64,000 nt of DNA from Linanthus parryae (taxonomy: Eukaryota; Streptophyta; Magnoliopsida; Ericales; Polemoniaceae): NCBI GenBank assembly GCA_023055425.1, contig JALGPY010000002.1:115704088-115768087 (forward strand), given 5' to 3'. Shown here piece by piece: positions 1-10,301 of the stretch (position 1 is the stretch's first letter; each line of letters opens with the position of its first letter). Under the pieces are notes generated by a model. It saw nothing but the letters and a program-made list of their open reading frames with translations, did no database searches and was not told where the DNA came from. The translations under genes and the position numbers were made by a program.

Positions 1-852
1 AAATTAGTTATGCAATACTCACATGTCGGCTTCCCGGATACTAGTTTCCACAATATTATTGTCAAACATGAATTATGCAACACATTATTTTGCTCGGTAC
101 CAGTACCATCCAGACAATAATCCCATGTAAACTTTGCATTCTAGAACCATACCACTTTTCTCACCATTCAATGCGATGCAGCAGCTTTGAACCTCTTCCA
201 GATGTTCTTCTTATGAAAGCCTAAATCGCCAAGGACACTCATTATAGGGCACTTCCCCAACCATCCTATTCCCGTTTTAATATTCACTCCTATCCTGTTA
301 TAAATTTGAATACACTCGTCACATATTAGTTTGGGCTTCCTAATTATGTCGAAAATAGGATTAGTCAGAATGTGTTCAATCTAGTATGTCGCACTGTTAA
401 CAGTGTTTGTCAATTCACGAATAAAATAACTCAGATCATGTACTGCATTTTATGGATAATTATTAATTATCTTAATCTCTTTATTTAGATACACTTTTAT
501 GCTACCCCATGTTCTTGCAATTATGCAGGCGTCTTGAATCTAGTCCAGCAAGAGTTCATTAGGTAGCATCAGTTATGTGGTATTTGGGTTTCATGTATTC
601 TCCTAAAAGTTTCAGAGTCATTCTTAGGCCTAGGATTATTCTTGTAACCTTAAGCCATGTTTCTTTGGTCTAGACTGCCAACACTACAAAAAAAGAGAGA
701 AGGACCAAAGAGGGGTAGGAACTCCCTGACACACCTATTTACTGCACACAAAATCCTAGGAGGCTGAGGTCAGCATTTGGTTGGCCAGGTTCAGTTCGGC
801 AAGCTCCTTGTCATTCTTTCTAGCTCTTTTGACAGTTTCAGTGAGTCACTTA
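1..852. other. Unassigned AT-rich DNA, no gene seen
   Basis: No open reading frame of convincing length, RNA gene or element terminus is visible. It lies outside the first LTR of element E0 and may be E0's target DNA or an older decayed repeat. I cannot name anything in it. Confidence 0.5.
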
Positions 853-2653
853 TGAAGGGAAAATTCGAAAAGATTTGTCCTTGACCACGTGGTTTATGCA
901 CTTACTTAATCATATGCATTCAAAAAATTGTTGTGGTAAGTTAGCTTGTGGAATAAAACTTGGCACAGTCCATCCAGACTGGTATGGCGCGATTCCTTAA
1001 ACTTTGACCAGTTTCTGACAAAACTACGTTCTGAATCTAACTGCAAGACCTGTTCCATTGGATCCGTCTCGTCGATATACACAATTTTCATACATGGCTC
1101 GTCTTCATGCGACATATGTATCTCCGGTTATGCTCCTAAAACCGAATTTAGATCCTGTTGAAAAATCAATTGTGGACCAGAAATTTGGCCGGCGATATCT
1201 GGAGTTCTACAACTCTGATCGAGGTGTCATTTCTTCATGTTGCTTCTCTACAAGTTTTGTGCTTTACTGAAAACGATCCAAGATAAGTATCTTGGGAAGA
1301 ACATCAAAAAACGGATATGTCCGGAAGCCTTCGACATATGATCCAAGCTCCAATTCAAGTACGATGGTGACTTCAACATGAAAAGCTCAAGAACTCCCAG
1401 ACATGAGTTTCTATCTTGTGTGGAAACATTTATGAACCATCATCCTTACTTATGAATTACGATGGACTACTTATAGAGACCTATTATTAACCCTATCAGG
1501 AATACTCATAATTGCACAGAAGTCCCTTGTATTGCATAGTAAGTCCATCCCTGACTTGTAATTTAATCATAATCATATTATTTATAGTAATACCCGTCAA
1601 CTATAAAATACCAAACATAATCTCAATTTACATTCCACACACTTGAGAATCAAAAACAATTGTCAGCCTCATGATCACGCTTATGTTGGACTACGTTGGG
1701 GACCTCTCGAGAAAATAAATGAGCCGGCTTCCAATGATATATTTGATCTCGTAATTCAACCCAAATTTAATTCAAAACTAATTATAGTTTACTCCACCAT
1801 AAAACTACAATTGCACTCCAAATATTTATTCTAATCATTATATAAGAGCTCCAGTTATAAATATTAGATAACTAAGATAACAGATACCCATTAATGCTGA
1901 TCTACTCTTACTGACAATTTCGAATTCATCAACATCTAATGTATTCCCTCATTTAAATCGTTCAACCTTTATCTGTTGTGTCTGGTTACATATAACCCGC
2001 TGGACATACTTGACACGATGAAACATTGTGAGCTCCCAGGAGGGTACATCATTTTCATACGAGACATGGATTCTATGATTCGATTGGCTTTCACAAAATC
2101 TAAATAATCATTGCCCAATATACCAAGATTGTTGACTCACATTTGAATCTCACTCAATATATTAAAATAATGAATAATGGAGATATGTGTCCACACAAAC
2201 AATCACAGATTGAAAGTTTCTAATATTACCAATAACAGTGAATTAAATCATTTTGGTCAATCCGATATAATTATATTTCATATGGCGGTCATGTTAAACA
2301 TTCACAAAGTATGCTAGTTTAACAAGTTGAAACTATACCATTTTCTTGACTGATATGTATCACTATAATGTTACACAATAGTCGTTCTGATGGTTTGTCC
2401 AAAACCATCTAGACTGTTAACCCTTACTTATAGTCTATAAATAACTCACAATCAAACTCACGCATGCCCGAACTAGTCTGAATGCATGATTGTCTTAGGT
2501 ATGGAACATCTTAATTTTGTAATGCATATTTATATGGAAAATAATAAATAGCATTTGCATACTCGCATGTATGCTAAATAAGATGTGAACGGTAATCTAT
2601 TAATAATTATTAATTCAACCATAAATATGGATTTCTGAATAGAATTTCCAACA
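853..2653 (-). repeat. LTR (3' LTR of minus-strand element E0)
   Basis: The stretch starts TGAAGG and ends CCAACA. Its first ~750 bp are repeated, clearly diverged, at 47861-48610, including the shared segment CCATCCAGACTGGTATGGCG. The 1.8 kb length and TG...CA ends fit an LTR. Just inside its right end lies ATCTCCCACTTA, which on the minus strand is a purine-rich tract (AAGTGGGAGAT) directly before TG, as expected for the polypurine tract of a minus-strand retrotransposon. Small ORFs inside (for example 906-1270) are not conserved as protein and are not called. Confidence 0.75.
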
Positions 2654-3582
2654 ATCTCCCACTTATTCTCAAAGTCATAAATTAACAATCTTGAAACCCT
2701 TCATGATTGTAAGTCTGAATTCATGTGTAGACTTGTACATGATAAAAGAGAATATCTACTCTAACTCTTTTTAGATGCCTTGGTATGCTTTTATTTGAGT
2801 CCACAAGTGATTTTTACTAGTAATTACTTATATGTGTTATCTATGATGAATGTAAAAAACAACTATCTTGTAAATAACTATACATAGTATACACGAGGAT
2901 CCCTCTACTAAAGTACGAGGAAATGCATTTTCCCTATCCATGTAATCAGGTATTCTAAACACTCATTCTCAGATAGAGAAACTCCACACGCTATAAGAAA
3001 TAATGTTCTCTTGGAGTATTTGCATACTTGAATCATGAAAAGATCATACTAAAATATGTGACTTTAGAAGCAACAATCATTCTATTTTCCCGATCTCGCG
3101 TGAGCTCAATACCAAGAAAATATGAATGGTTTCTCCTAAAAACCATATATCACTTTTACTAGATAATCACACATTCACTGAAGGTGTATATCCAGCATTG
3201 TTTCCAATGAGCACGTCATAATAAGCCTAGCTTTTCAGGTTTTCATATTTTTGTCTACTCTTCTCTTTCTCTTGTATGCCCATTTGCAACCGATGATTTT
3301 TCTTTATCTCATCATGCAAATATACAATCTCCCAAAAGTAGTTATACTACATGAATGCTATCTCAGATGCTATAGACTAATATCATGAATCTGCATCTTC
3401 ATCATTCATTGTATCTTTGTAGTACTAGAACTAAATTAATACTTATCAGGGACTCAATCCAGTACAAATATCAAGTATACCAACCTATGAGGTTGTCATA
3501 TAAATCTCCCACTACGAAAAAAATCTCCCATTTCTTGTGCATCCAAAACAACATAAATTTATACTTTTTGTTTTTTTGATAT
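2654..3582 (-). mobile_element. E0 internal region, left part
   Basis: This lies between the E0 LTR and the SIRE-1 insertion at 3583. It starts with the E0 polypurine tract (2654-2665 read on the minus strand). No gag or pol motif is recognisable, so the sequence is either non-coding or very decayed. It continues at 45223 on the other side of SIRE-1. Confidence 0.5.
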
Positions 3583-5258
3583 TGTTGATTCAAGACTTCT
3601 CAGTGTGTTTTCGGAAGTAATCATTTAGAGTGATGAAAGACAAAGTTTCTCTAAGTCATCAAGGCTTCAAGGCCTTGAGATATTGATCAAAGCCTCAAAG
3701 CCTTGAAAACTGCTTTCTTATGAAATGTGATCTGACAATCTTGTGTTGCAGGTGTTTAATCTGATGTTTAAGATCAGATATTTTTTGCAAATATTCTAGT
3801 TATCTATTCTTTATATGTATAACATATTGCAGATATCTAATTAGATTGAATCAAATAACTCTGGTGTTACAGTTGAAAATTACAGATGAAAAACTGTGAA
3901 GAATGTTCAGAGCTCCAAGGCCTTGAGATATGCCTTAAGCTGCTAACAATTTTCACAAACCTAACTTGATTCTTTCTTACAGGATTTGAACATTGTTATT
4001 ATGATTGTTTAATGACTTTTACAAGTCTTAAATTGGTTTGTGTTGGTTTATATGTTTGATTTGTAATCAGTTTAATAGCTTATTTATTTGATTTTGTTAT
4101 ACTCATAAACTGAATGTCCAAACAGACTTAGTGCTGTGATATATTTGGATTTTGGTTGTTGCTATGCTTAATGTTGTTGAAGGTTTTTCAAACGTGCAAT
4201 CTTATCACAACAAACTCCAACGGATATCTACTCAGAGCTGTTTTGAAATGCAATTAACTAGGATGAGGATTTGCAGGAACAGAGATCCTAAAATCTCTCA
4301 ATTAGTTGCTGGAAGAAGATAAAAGACTGGTTTGAATTTGAAAGACAAGAGAACTTACAGAGAAAAAAAATCAAGTGAAAAGAAGGAGAGATACGTTTTT
4401 GGAAGATCAGACCATCAATCCACACAACTTCATGCTTCAATCAGTGCTTTCAGAAGATCATTCATTTCAGTTTTCCTGAAGAACACATCCAGGCTTTCTC
4501 AGCTGATTCTTATACTGTTTTCTTCTATATTTTACCTTAATCTGTTTATCTTCTGTATATCTTATACCTCACAAAACCTAGTGGTTAGTTGTTCAAGTGA
4601 ACAACAAGAGGTTCTTGTTAGCTCAACAGTTAATAGCTGATACTAGATAGGTTTGGAACCACAAGCTGTTAAGGTGTAAGGGAGTTCACTTAGGCTTGAA
4701 GATCTTGGGCTGTTTCTGTGGGGGGGTTTGGTATGACTTATAAGCAGCTTATAAGTCAGTTTTGGATTATAAGTTGAAGCCAACTTATTTGTGCTGTTTG
4801 GTATGGACTTATAAGCTGAAAAGTTGGAGTTCGACTTATAAGTCCATAGTGTTAACATTGAGTCTAGAAAAAGTTGGGTTTTTGAAGCTTTTTTGGAACT
4901 TTTTGACTTAAACATCTCTTTTACCAAATACACGTGACTTTTTTGTTAATCTTTTTTGTTATAGAATTTTTTTACATGAACTTATAAGTCCATTTAAGTT
5001 GCAAATAAGTCATACCAACCTCACCATGTGTGAGTAAAGTGCTTGCCCAATCCAGGTGGGATTAGATCCCTCAGGCAGAGATTAGGTCCATTGGGACTCA
5101 ACTCTTTAAATTTCCATGTGTTCTTTACTTTACATTTTAGCTATTTATACTTGCAAGTGATCTAAATCAAACTAGGGTTTACAAACTATTTTGAAATTGT
5201 GCTAGTTCAAGGCCTTGAAGCTTTCTTTTATACTTAGGAAGTTTCTGACTAATCTTAC
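3583..5258 (+). repeat. SIRE-1 5' LTR, left part
   Basis: Aligns with 43716-45072 of the 3' LTR, apart from the MITE at 4721-5026. It breaks at 5258, right after CTTAC, where the TR-GAG element enters, and resumes at 27428. It holds several copies of the palindrome TCAARGCCTTGA (3667-3678, 3695-3706, 5207-5218). The ORF at 4332-4640 is a chance frame in the LTR. Confidence 0.88.
4721..5026. mobile_element. MITE (~306 bp) in the SIRE-1 5' LTR
   Basis: The segment is absent from the matching place in the 3' LTR (near 44848), so it came in after SIRE-1. Its ends are imperfect inverted repeats: the left end reads GGTTTGGTATGACTTAT and the right end, on the minus strand, GAGGTTGGTATGACTTAT. It is full of internal 'cttataag' palindromes and has no coding capacity. 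The sequence TGTG occurs on both sides (4717-4720, 5027-5030), but the target duplication is ambiguous, so I do not assign a superfamily. Confidence 0.8.
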
Positions 5259-5593
5259 TGTGTACAAGAAAATCCTCGAGAGATGTACAAATGTACACCT
5301 CAAGTAGGGAATAAGAACACGGAGAGTTGTAGGGTGTGTGTAGGGAGAGAGTAAGCACTAGTAACTGTTTGTGAGAGAGAGACAGTAAGCTATGGCACTG
5401 GACTAATGTGTCTTGTGTGTATTATGTCGCAACGGAGAGCTAACGATCCTATATATAGTGGTGAGGTGACCGTGTAAGGGTTAATGCACCATAAATGGCG
5501 GCTTAAAGATAGACCCCCAACGGCACGTTCGACCGTGTATATAGGAACCGTTACGCACCCGCCCGCAAGTATCGGAGACCGTTATGAGATCAG
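5259..5593 (-). repeat. TR-GAG 3' LTR, distal part
   Basis: Matches 26822-27157 of the other LTR almost base for base. It contains TATATATA (5450-5457) in the same place as in the other LTR. It stops at 5593, where the A/B composite enters at ATCAG, and resumes after 24718. Confidence 0.88.
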
Positions 5594-7214
5594 TGATAAC
5601 TCCTTAATAAGAGTCATCCTATATATACTTTATATTGTTATTTGTGTGCGTTTGGGTACAAAGTGACAAATTTCGGGCTTATTTAAGAAGAAAATGAGTT
5701 TTATAATGTTTTAGAGCTTAAACGTACAATCCGGGCGTTTCTTGAATTGTTTTACTTATGATTTGTATGATTTTGTCACATTTGATCTTCGCGGTAGTGT
5801 TCGTGTTGTGATTTACAGGAACATTGCATGAGGAGAGCAAGTGGAGAGAAGAAACGAGCTTCGGAAGTCAAAGAGTACGCAAGAGAAGCAAAGTTAGAGG
5901 AGCAAAAGTGACCATCCTTCACTATTTTGATGATATCTTGAGTTCTACAAAACCTGCTATACTGAGACCGGTGCCAAATGAAAGTAGACTCAAAGATCTT
6001 TCCAACCACAGGTCACGGAGCTCAATCAAAGTTCGGACGAGAAAGATATGGTCTGGCGAAGTTGACACAAAAACGAAGAAAAGCTGGTAAAGTTTCACTG
6101 GACCAGAGTGCACTCTTCTGGATGTATCTGGAGTTACGTATACAATTTTGGATCGAGGCCTACGCCATTGGAAAGTAGACATCCAGGGCTTTCCAACGAT
6201 ATAATATAGGCCCAAAACGGAGTCCGGGTGAGGGAGAAAAGGCCCGCGCAAGATCAGCTTATGAAATATGTCCGAGAATTGCAAACTAGAGGGGCTGAAT
6301 TGCAAATTCGGCCAAAATACATTAAAAATCGTGCCCAGCCCTATACATGACGATTTTTAGGACCTAAATGCAGAGAGGGCTGCTGGAGACAAGGAAGAAC
6401 AAATTGGAGGAAGGCTTGGAGCTTGGAGTTTGTCGTGAGAGCGAGGATTCCATCGTTTGATCTCTCTTCTCTATCTTTTTCATTGTTTTTGTTCATGAAA
6501 AACATAAACTTCATCTTGTTACTCATGAATCTCAGTAGTTAAGTTCATTATCGGGATATCTTGTAGGAAACTAGGGTTTTATCACTACGTTTGGTGATTT
6601 ATGGATTTGCTCTCATGCAATTATGCTTAATTGATGAATTTTTGTCTAGTTATGTGTATTTTATGCTTTTCATCTATCTTTTCTATTAGTAGACGTATTA
6701 ATAGGATTGTGTTAGGTTGTGAATGATAGAGGAATCTACGTTTGTTGCCCGGAAACTTGAAATACACACTAGCCGTATCTAGGGTTGAGGAATCTTGCTA
6801 GTTAGCTAAGAACAAAGAGTAGAATAAATATCGTAATGCGTGCTTAAACTTGAGTAGACTAGAGGAATCAGCTGTGAGAGTTTAAGTATAGTTATTGGTT
6901 GAGACATCTTCAATATAATTATGCTCGTTTGACTAGAACAAAGAATCATCGTGTTAGTAGAACGTAAATCCATCGTAGTGTGAAATACCTAGTGATCCTA
7001 GAGAAATCCTGATACTTGTCTCTCTTATTAATCTCAACATTTAAATATTTGATTTGTCTTTTCAGTTCATTAGTTTAGTAAACAACTCAAAATACATGCC
7101 CACACAAAGTTAATCATGCTAGTTAATTCACGACAAGTCTCTTGGGTTCGACTAACCCGGATTACCGGATATTACTACACGCGACAGCCGTACACTTGCG
7201 GTTGGATCGTGTCA
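5594..7214 (+). repeat. Family A LTR, copy 1 (1621 bp)
   Basis: Starts TGATAACTCC and ends ATCGTGTCA. It is nearly identical to 10302-11922 and 15012-16632, all 1621 bp, with only scattered substitutions (for example tgacaaatttcggg against tgacgaatttcagg near the start). ORFs at 5776-6526 recur in all three LTRs because the LTRs are copies; none resembles a known protein. Confidence 0.93.
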
Positions 7215-7220
7215 AGTTTT

Positions 7221-7238
7221 TGGCGCCGTTGCCGGGGA
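7221..7238 (+). other. Primer binding site, tRNA-Asp type (family A, copy 1)
   Basis: TGGCGCCGTTGCCGGGGA lies 6 bp inside the LTR. It is complementary to the 3' end of plant tRNA-Asp, the primer used by Athila and related Ty3/Gypsy elements. The same site recurs at 11929 and 17783. Confidence 0.85.
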
Positions 7239-7356
7239 CTTCAGTTGAATTAGTTAGGATTATTAACTTTAGGGATTTTATCTTTCTGTCTTTATTTATT
7301 TATTTGTTAATCTCACCGGCTTCCTAGAAAATTATTTTACAGATAACTTGGTGATC

Positions 7357-8364
7357 ATGTGGGGGCAAAATTATCATGGGCAATATTCAGGCTATTCGCC
7401 GTACTACTCATATGAAGATTTTTACACTCCTCCTCCTTGCAATCAAGAAGATGAGCATATGAAAGAAATATTGAAGCTCATGCTAGTACAAAGGGACAGA
7501 ATGGAGGAAGGGCTGGATAGGATGGAGGAAACTGTCATGCGTCATGGACAACGCTTGGCAGAACTTTCGAGTGCATTGGCATACGCAGATAATGACGATG
7601 GGCCAAGTAGAATCATTCCTGACTTAGTTGAGGAGTGCGAAGAGGAAGAAGAAGAACCCCCAGAGATCTATGTTTATAATACTGTCCATCATGAAGTAAT
7701 AGATCCTCTTGTCGCTTCAGACTCAGATTCGGACTCAGATTGGGATGATATTGTGAAGCCTATACAACTTGTGCCTCGCATAATTCCGGATCCATGGCAT
7801 GAATGGGAGAGTGTGGACATCGCAAGCTTATGGCCCACTGAAGATATTTTCTTTGAGGAAGAAAGTCGTGAAGCTAAGGAATTACTGCATGGAGATGTTT
7901 CCAAGGACATGTATCAAGAAGTTCCTCTGCCTAGTCCATATCTTTTGGAGATAATAAAATTGGGTGAATCACATGAGGAAGACCAAAGACCCCAGTTTTA
8001 TGCAATACATGATTTGACACCTGTGATTCCAAGACAAGAGCTAGGGAAGGAAGCAGTCAAGACGGCACCCCTTGCCATTACTGTTCCAACTGAGGTTCTA
8101 TTTCCACATAACCGATCCTCGATGATATTGATTCTGAAGAATTGGAAGAAGAAGAAGAGGAAATGTACAATGGGTCATGATGTGGTGAATGAATTCTCGA
8201 GAAGACCGGTGATCAAGGAGTGGAAGCACAAGAAGAAGAAACTTGCAAAGACCGTCTTCTACAACTTCTTATTGCCATATGCGTCTCATGCATGCTCACT
8301 TGAGAAGAGACAAAAAGAGAGACGATGGTGGAAGAAGAAAAAGTGGAGAGAAAAATCTCCTTAA
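7357..8364 (+). CDS. Family A ORF, unknown protein (~335 aa), copy 1
   Basis: I do not recognise a domain. The first ATG is at 7357. An acceptor-like TTTTACAG at 7335-7342 sits just upstream, so the mRNA may be spliced; that is inference. Residues ~30-80 are rich in charged residues with heptad-like spacing (KEILKLMLVQRDRMEEGLDR), a likely coiled coil. An acidic middle follows (EEEEEPPE; SDSDSDSDWDD). The C-terminal ~90 residues are strongly basic and end RWWKKKKWREKSP, a tail shared with the otherwise unlike family B ORF. No zinc knuckle, protease, RT or integrase motif is present. The position just after the primer site suggests a gag-derived or structural role. It is identical in protein to 12065-13072, so both copies are young. 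Confidence 0.7.
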   Translation: MWGQNYHGQYSGYSPYYSYEDFYTPPPCNQEDEHMKEILKLMLVQRDRMEEGLDRMEETVMRHGQRLAELSSALAYADNDDGPSRIIPDLVEECEEEEEEPPEIYVYNTVHHEVIDPLVASDSDSDSDWDDIVKPIQLVPRIIPDPWHEWESVDIASLWPTEDIFFEEESREAKELLHGDVSKDMYQEVPLPSPYLLEIIKLGESHEEDQRPQFYAIHDLTPVIPRQELGKEAVKTAPLAITVPTEVLFPHNRSSMILILKNWKKKKRKCTMGHDVVNEFSRRPVIKEWKHKKKKLAKTVFYNFLLPYASHACSLEKRQKERRWWKKKKWREKSP

Positions 8365-8564
8365 ACATATTTTGAGGTAACTGGGTCGGGTCGTCGACCT
8401 TAAATTACAAGGCGCTTGTTGGGAGGCAACCCAACCTATTTATTTGCTTTAGCGTAGTTGTGTTTTTAAATTCATTTATTTTATTATGTTAGTTGGAGAG
8501 ATGAGAGAGAGAGGGAGTAATGATGTTTCCTAGTGACATACTTGAGCAGGTTATGGTAGAATCT
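8365..8564 (+). other. Family A downstream spacer with conserved inverted repeat
   Basis: Contains GCGCTTGTTGGGAGGCAACC at 8412-8431, whose TTGGGAGGCAACCCAA core can fold back. This kind of motif is common downstream of the coding region in Athila/Tat-like elements. No ORF is present. Confidence 0.5.
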
Positions 8565-8761
8565 ACCCCGGTGTGCCATGGCACACATGACCTTTACAGG
8601 GACTCGTGCATGCGAGTTGGGGATTCTTCAGACATGGATTTTAGTAGAGGAGGGCAGTCGACCCCGGTGTGCGAGTACACATTGACTGTATAGGAGCATG
8701 GTGGCACCACTACTGTGCTTGGGGACTGCTTGGCGCGATTTCGTCCCCACCCTTGAGGTGG
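8565..8761 (+). other. Tandem structured RNA-like modules plus hairpin (family A, copy 1)
   Basis: Two imperfect modules share CCCCGGTGTG, a short hairpin, a GGGA/GGAG spacer, a second stem and TGGGGA. Module 1 has the perfect palindrome GTGTGCCATGGCACAC (8571-8586) and stem ACTCG/CGAGT (8602-8617). Module 2 has GTGT/ACAC (8667-8680) and AGCA/TGCT (8695-8719). A third hairpin CCACC/GGTGG lies at 8747-8761. Family B has the same order at 20071-20307 with changed but still paired stems. The region is untranslated. Function is unknown; packaging or RNA dimerisation is inference. Confidence 0.6.
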
Positions 8762-8878
8762 TTGTGAGTATCTTTTTCTCTTGCTAAATTTTGTGTTTCT
8801 TTTATATAAGTATGTCATGCTCCATCTCATCTACTGGCCTACACATTGATTGCTGAGTCTTCTTGCATACCCTCTGAA

Positions 8879-8912
8879 TTCGTTGAGGACAACGAAGCAT
8901 TCAGTGTGGGGG
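8879..8912 (+). other. Conserved hairpin and internal polypurine-like tract (family A, copy 1)
   Basis: TTCGTTG-AGGA-CAACGAA (8879-8896) is a perfect 7-bp stem. GTGTGGGGG (8904-8912) follows and matches the terminal polypurine tract next to the LTR at 10290-10297. Family B has both parts at 20599-20634. An internal polypurine tract could prime a second plus strand; that is inference. Confidence 0.6.
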
Positions 8913-10301
8913 TGATTTATCTGTTTGCTAGCCATAGTATCTTGCATAGCCAGTTACATGTAGGATGTGTCTAGGTTGTATTGTGAGTCAGTATTGTGGT
9001 TTATGTTATGTTTTTCCTTATATTGTCGTATTGTGTAGAGTAGTTTACATACTGTGTGCACTTTTAAATAATTGAGTCTACCCACCAAAAAGTTGAGTTG
9101 TGCTGTGTCAAATTTTTTTCGTGTCAAAACCTTGCATATAGAGGTAGGATATGAAAAAAAATACAAAAAAAAAATGAGAAAAGAAAATCCATAAAAATTG
9201 AAAAATTTAAAAATTTGAGAAAAAGGCAATTGAGGATCTTGAAACTGAAGAGAGCTTAGTGAATGAATCCTTTTGAGTAGGAAGTGCCGTAGTAGGGAAA
9301 TTTTTATTCTTTAATATTTTGTGTAGAGGTTTCACTAAGGATGTCCCGGGAATTTTCGGAAGTTGTGAAAGAATGACATGATAAAGTATACCTAAGTTTA
9401 CTATAGTGTGCTAATTAGATTGAGTTTTGCTTGTAGCTGAATATTCTGTTTTCAAGTGGAAACTTGTGGTCTCTTGTTGATCTGGGGTGGACCTTCGTGT
9501 AGAGTTGGTTTCATGCGGTACGGTTGCCTCAACCTAAGTGAAGTTGGGGGGCGTACACCACCATCCCTTACGGTGGTCACAAGAGTTAACCGAAAAAGCC
9601 CACGCTCTTTATGCTCTACTGCACGGTTGTAAAAACAGAGGAAGAAAGAAAAGAAAAATGAGAAAATCTGAAAAAAAAGAAAAAGAAAAAAAAATGTGCT
9701 TCAAGGAGAACCAACCTAATGTGCTTCCGGTCACACGGAAAATTTGGATTCCATCCAAGTAGAGCTTAAAGAGGAAAATTAGAGTCAAGCCTTATTTCAC
9801 AGGAGTTGTGACTCCCTTCACCGGGATAATTTGCATTAAAAACGCAATAAAGGCTAAGAGGGTCTGAAAACCTCATATGATTCGGCGAAGAAAGGCTACA
9901 ATGAAATTTGAGCTGAATTAGACCCAATGAAACTTAGGACGTGCTTGTGTCTTGGTTTTGAATTGGTGGAAGAAAGGGGACGCATTAGTGAGCTGATACA
10001 TGGAATTATTTTATTTCAAATTCATGCTACGTGTATGTGAATTTCAAAGAGGATTAGTGAGAGCTTGATGATTTTCAGTTGATGAGAGGGAGATTGCCTA
10101 TTCTTGTAAAAAAAAAACAAAGTTTATTTTATTTTTAAATACTTGTTTTAAGATCGAGTCTAGATTTGCATTGCATCATCTTGCTGCATGGTTGCATTGA
10201 GAGTCGTGTTTGAGTCGTTTGTGTCTCATTGGCTAGTAAGCAGATAGATGCAGTAGATGAGACTTTGCTCGGGACGCGCAAATGGCAAGTGTGGGGGTAT
10301 T
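8913..10301 (+). other. Family A 3' non-coding region and terminal polypurine tract, copy 1
   Basis: Non-coding. It has two A-rich tracts (about 9155-9215 and 9635-9695) and a hairpin ACCACC/GGTGGT near 9560-9580. It ends GCTCGGGACGCGCAAATGGC then GTGTGGGGGTAT directly before the next LTR at 10302. That end is typical of Athila/Tat-like elements. The small ORFs here lie in the A-rich stretches and are not credible. Confidence 0.65.

Noticed and set aside
5776..6526. Several overlapping ORFs of 60-127 aa, repeated near 10484-11234 and 15194-15944
   Set aside because: They lie inside family A LTRs, on both strands, and recur only because the LTRs are copies. No domain or start signal supports them.
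9155..9240. A-rich stretches (also 13860-13940, 20893-20975, 22024-22085) as LINE or SINE tails
   Set aside because: They sit at fixed places inside families A and B and have no target duplications, so they are part of these elements.
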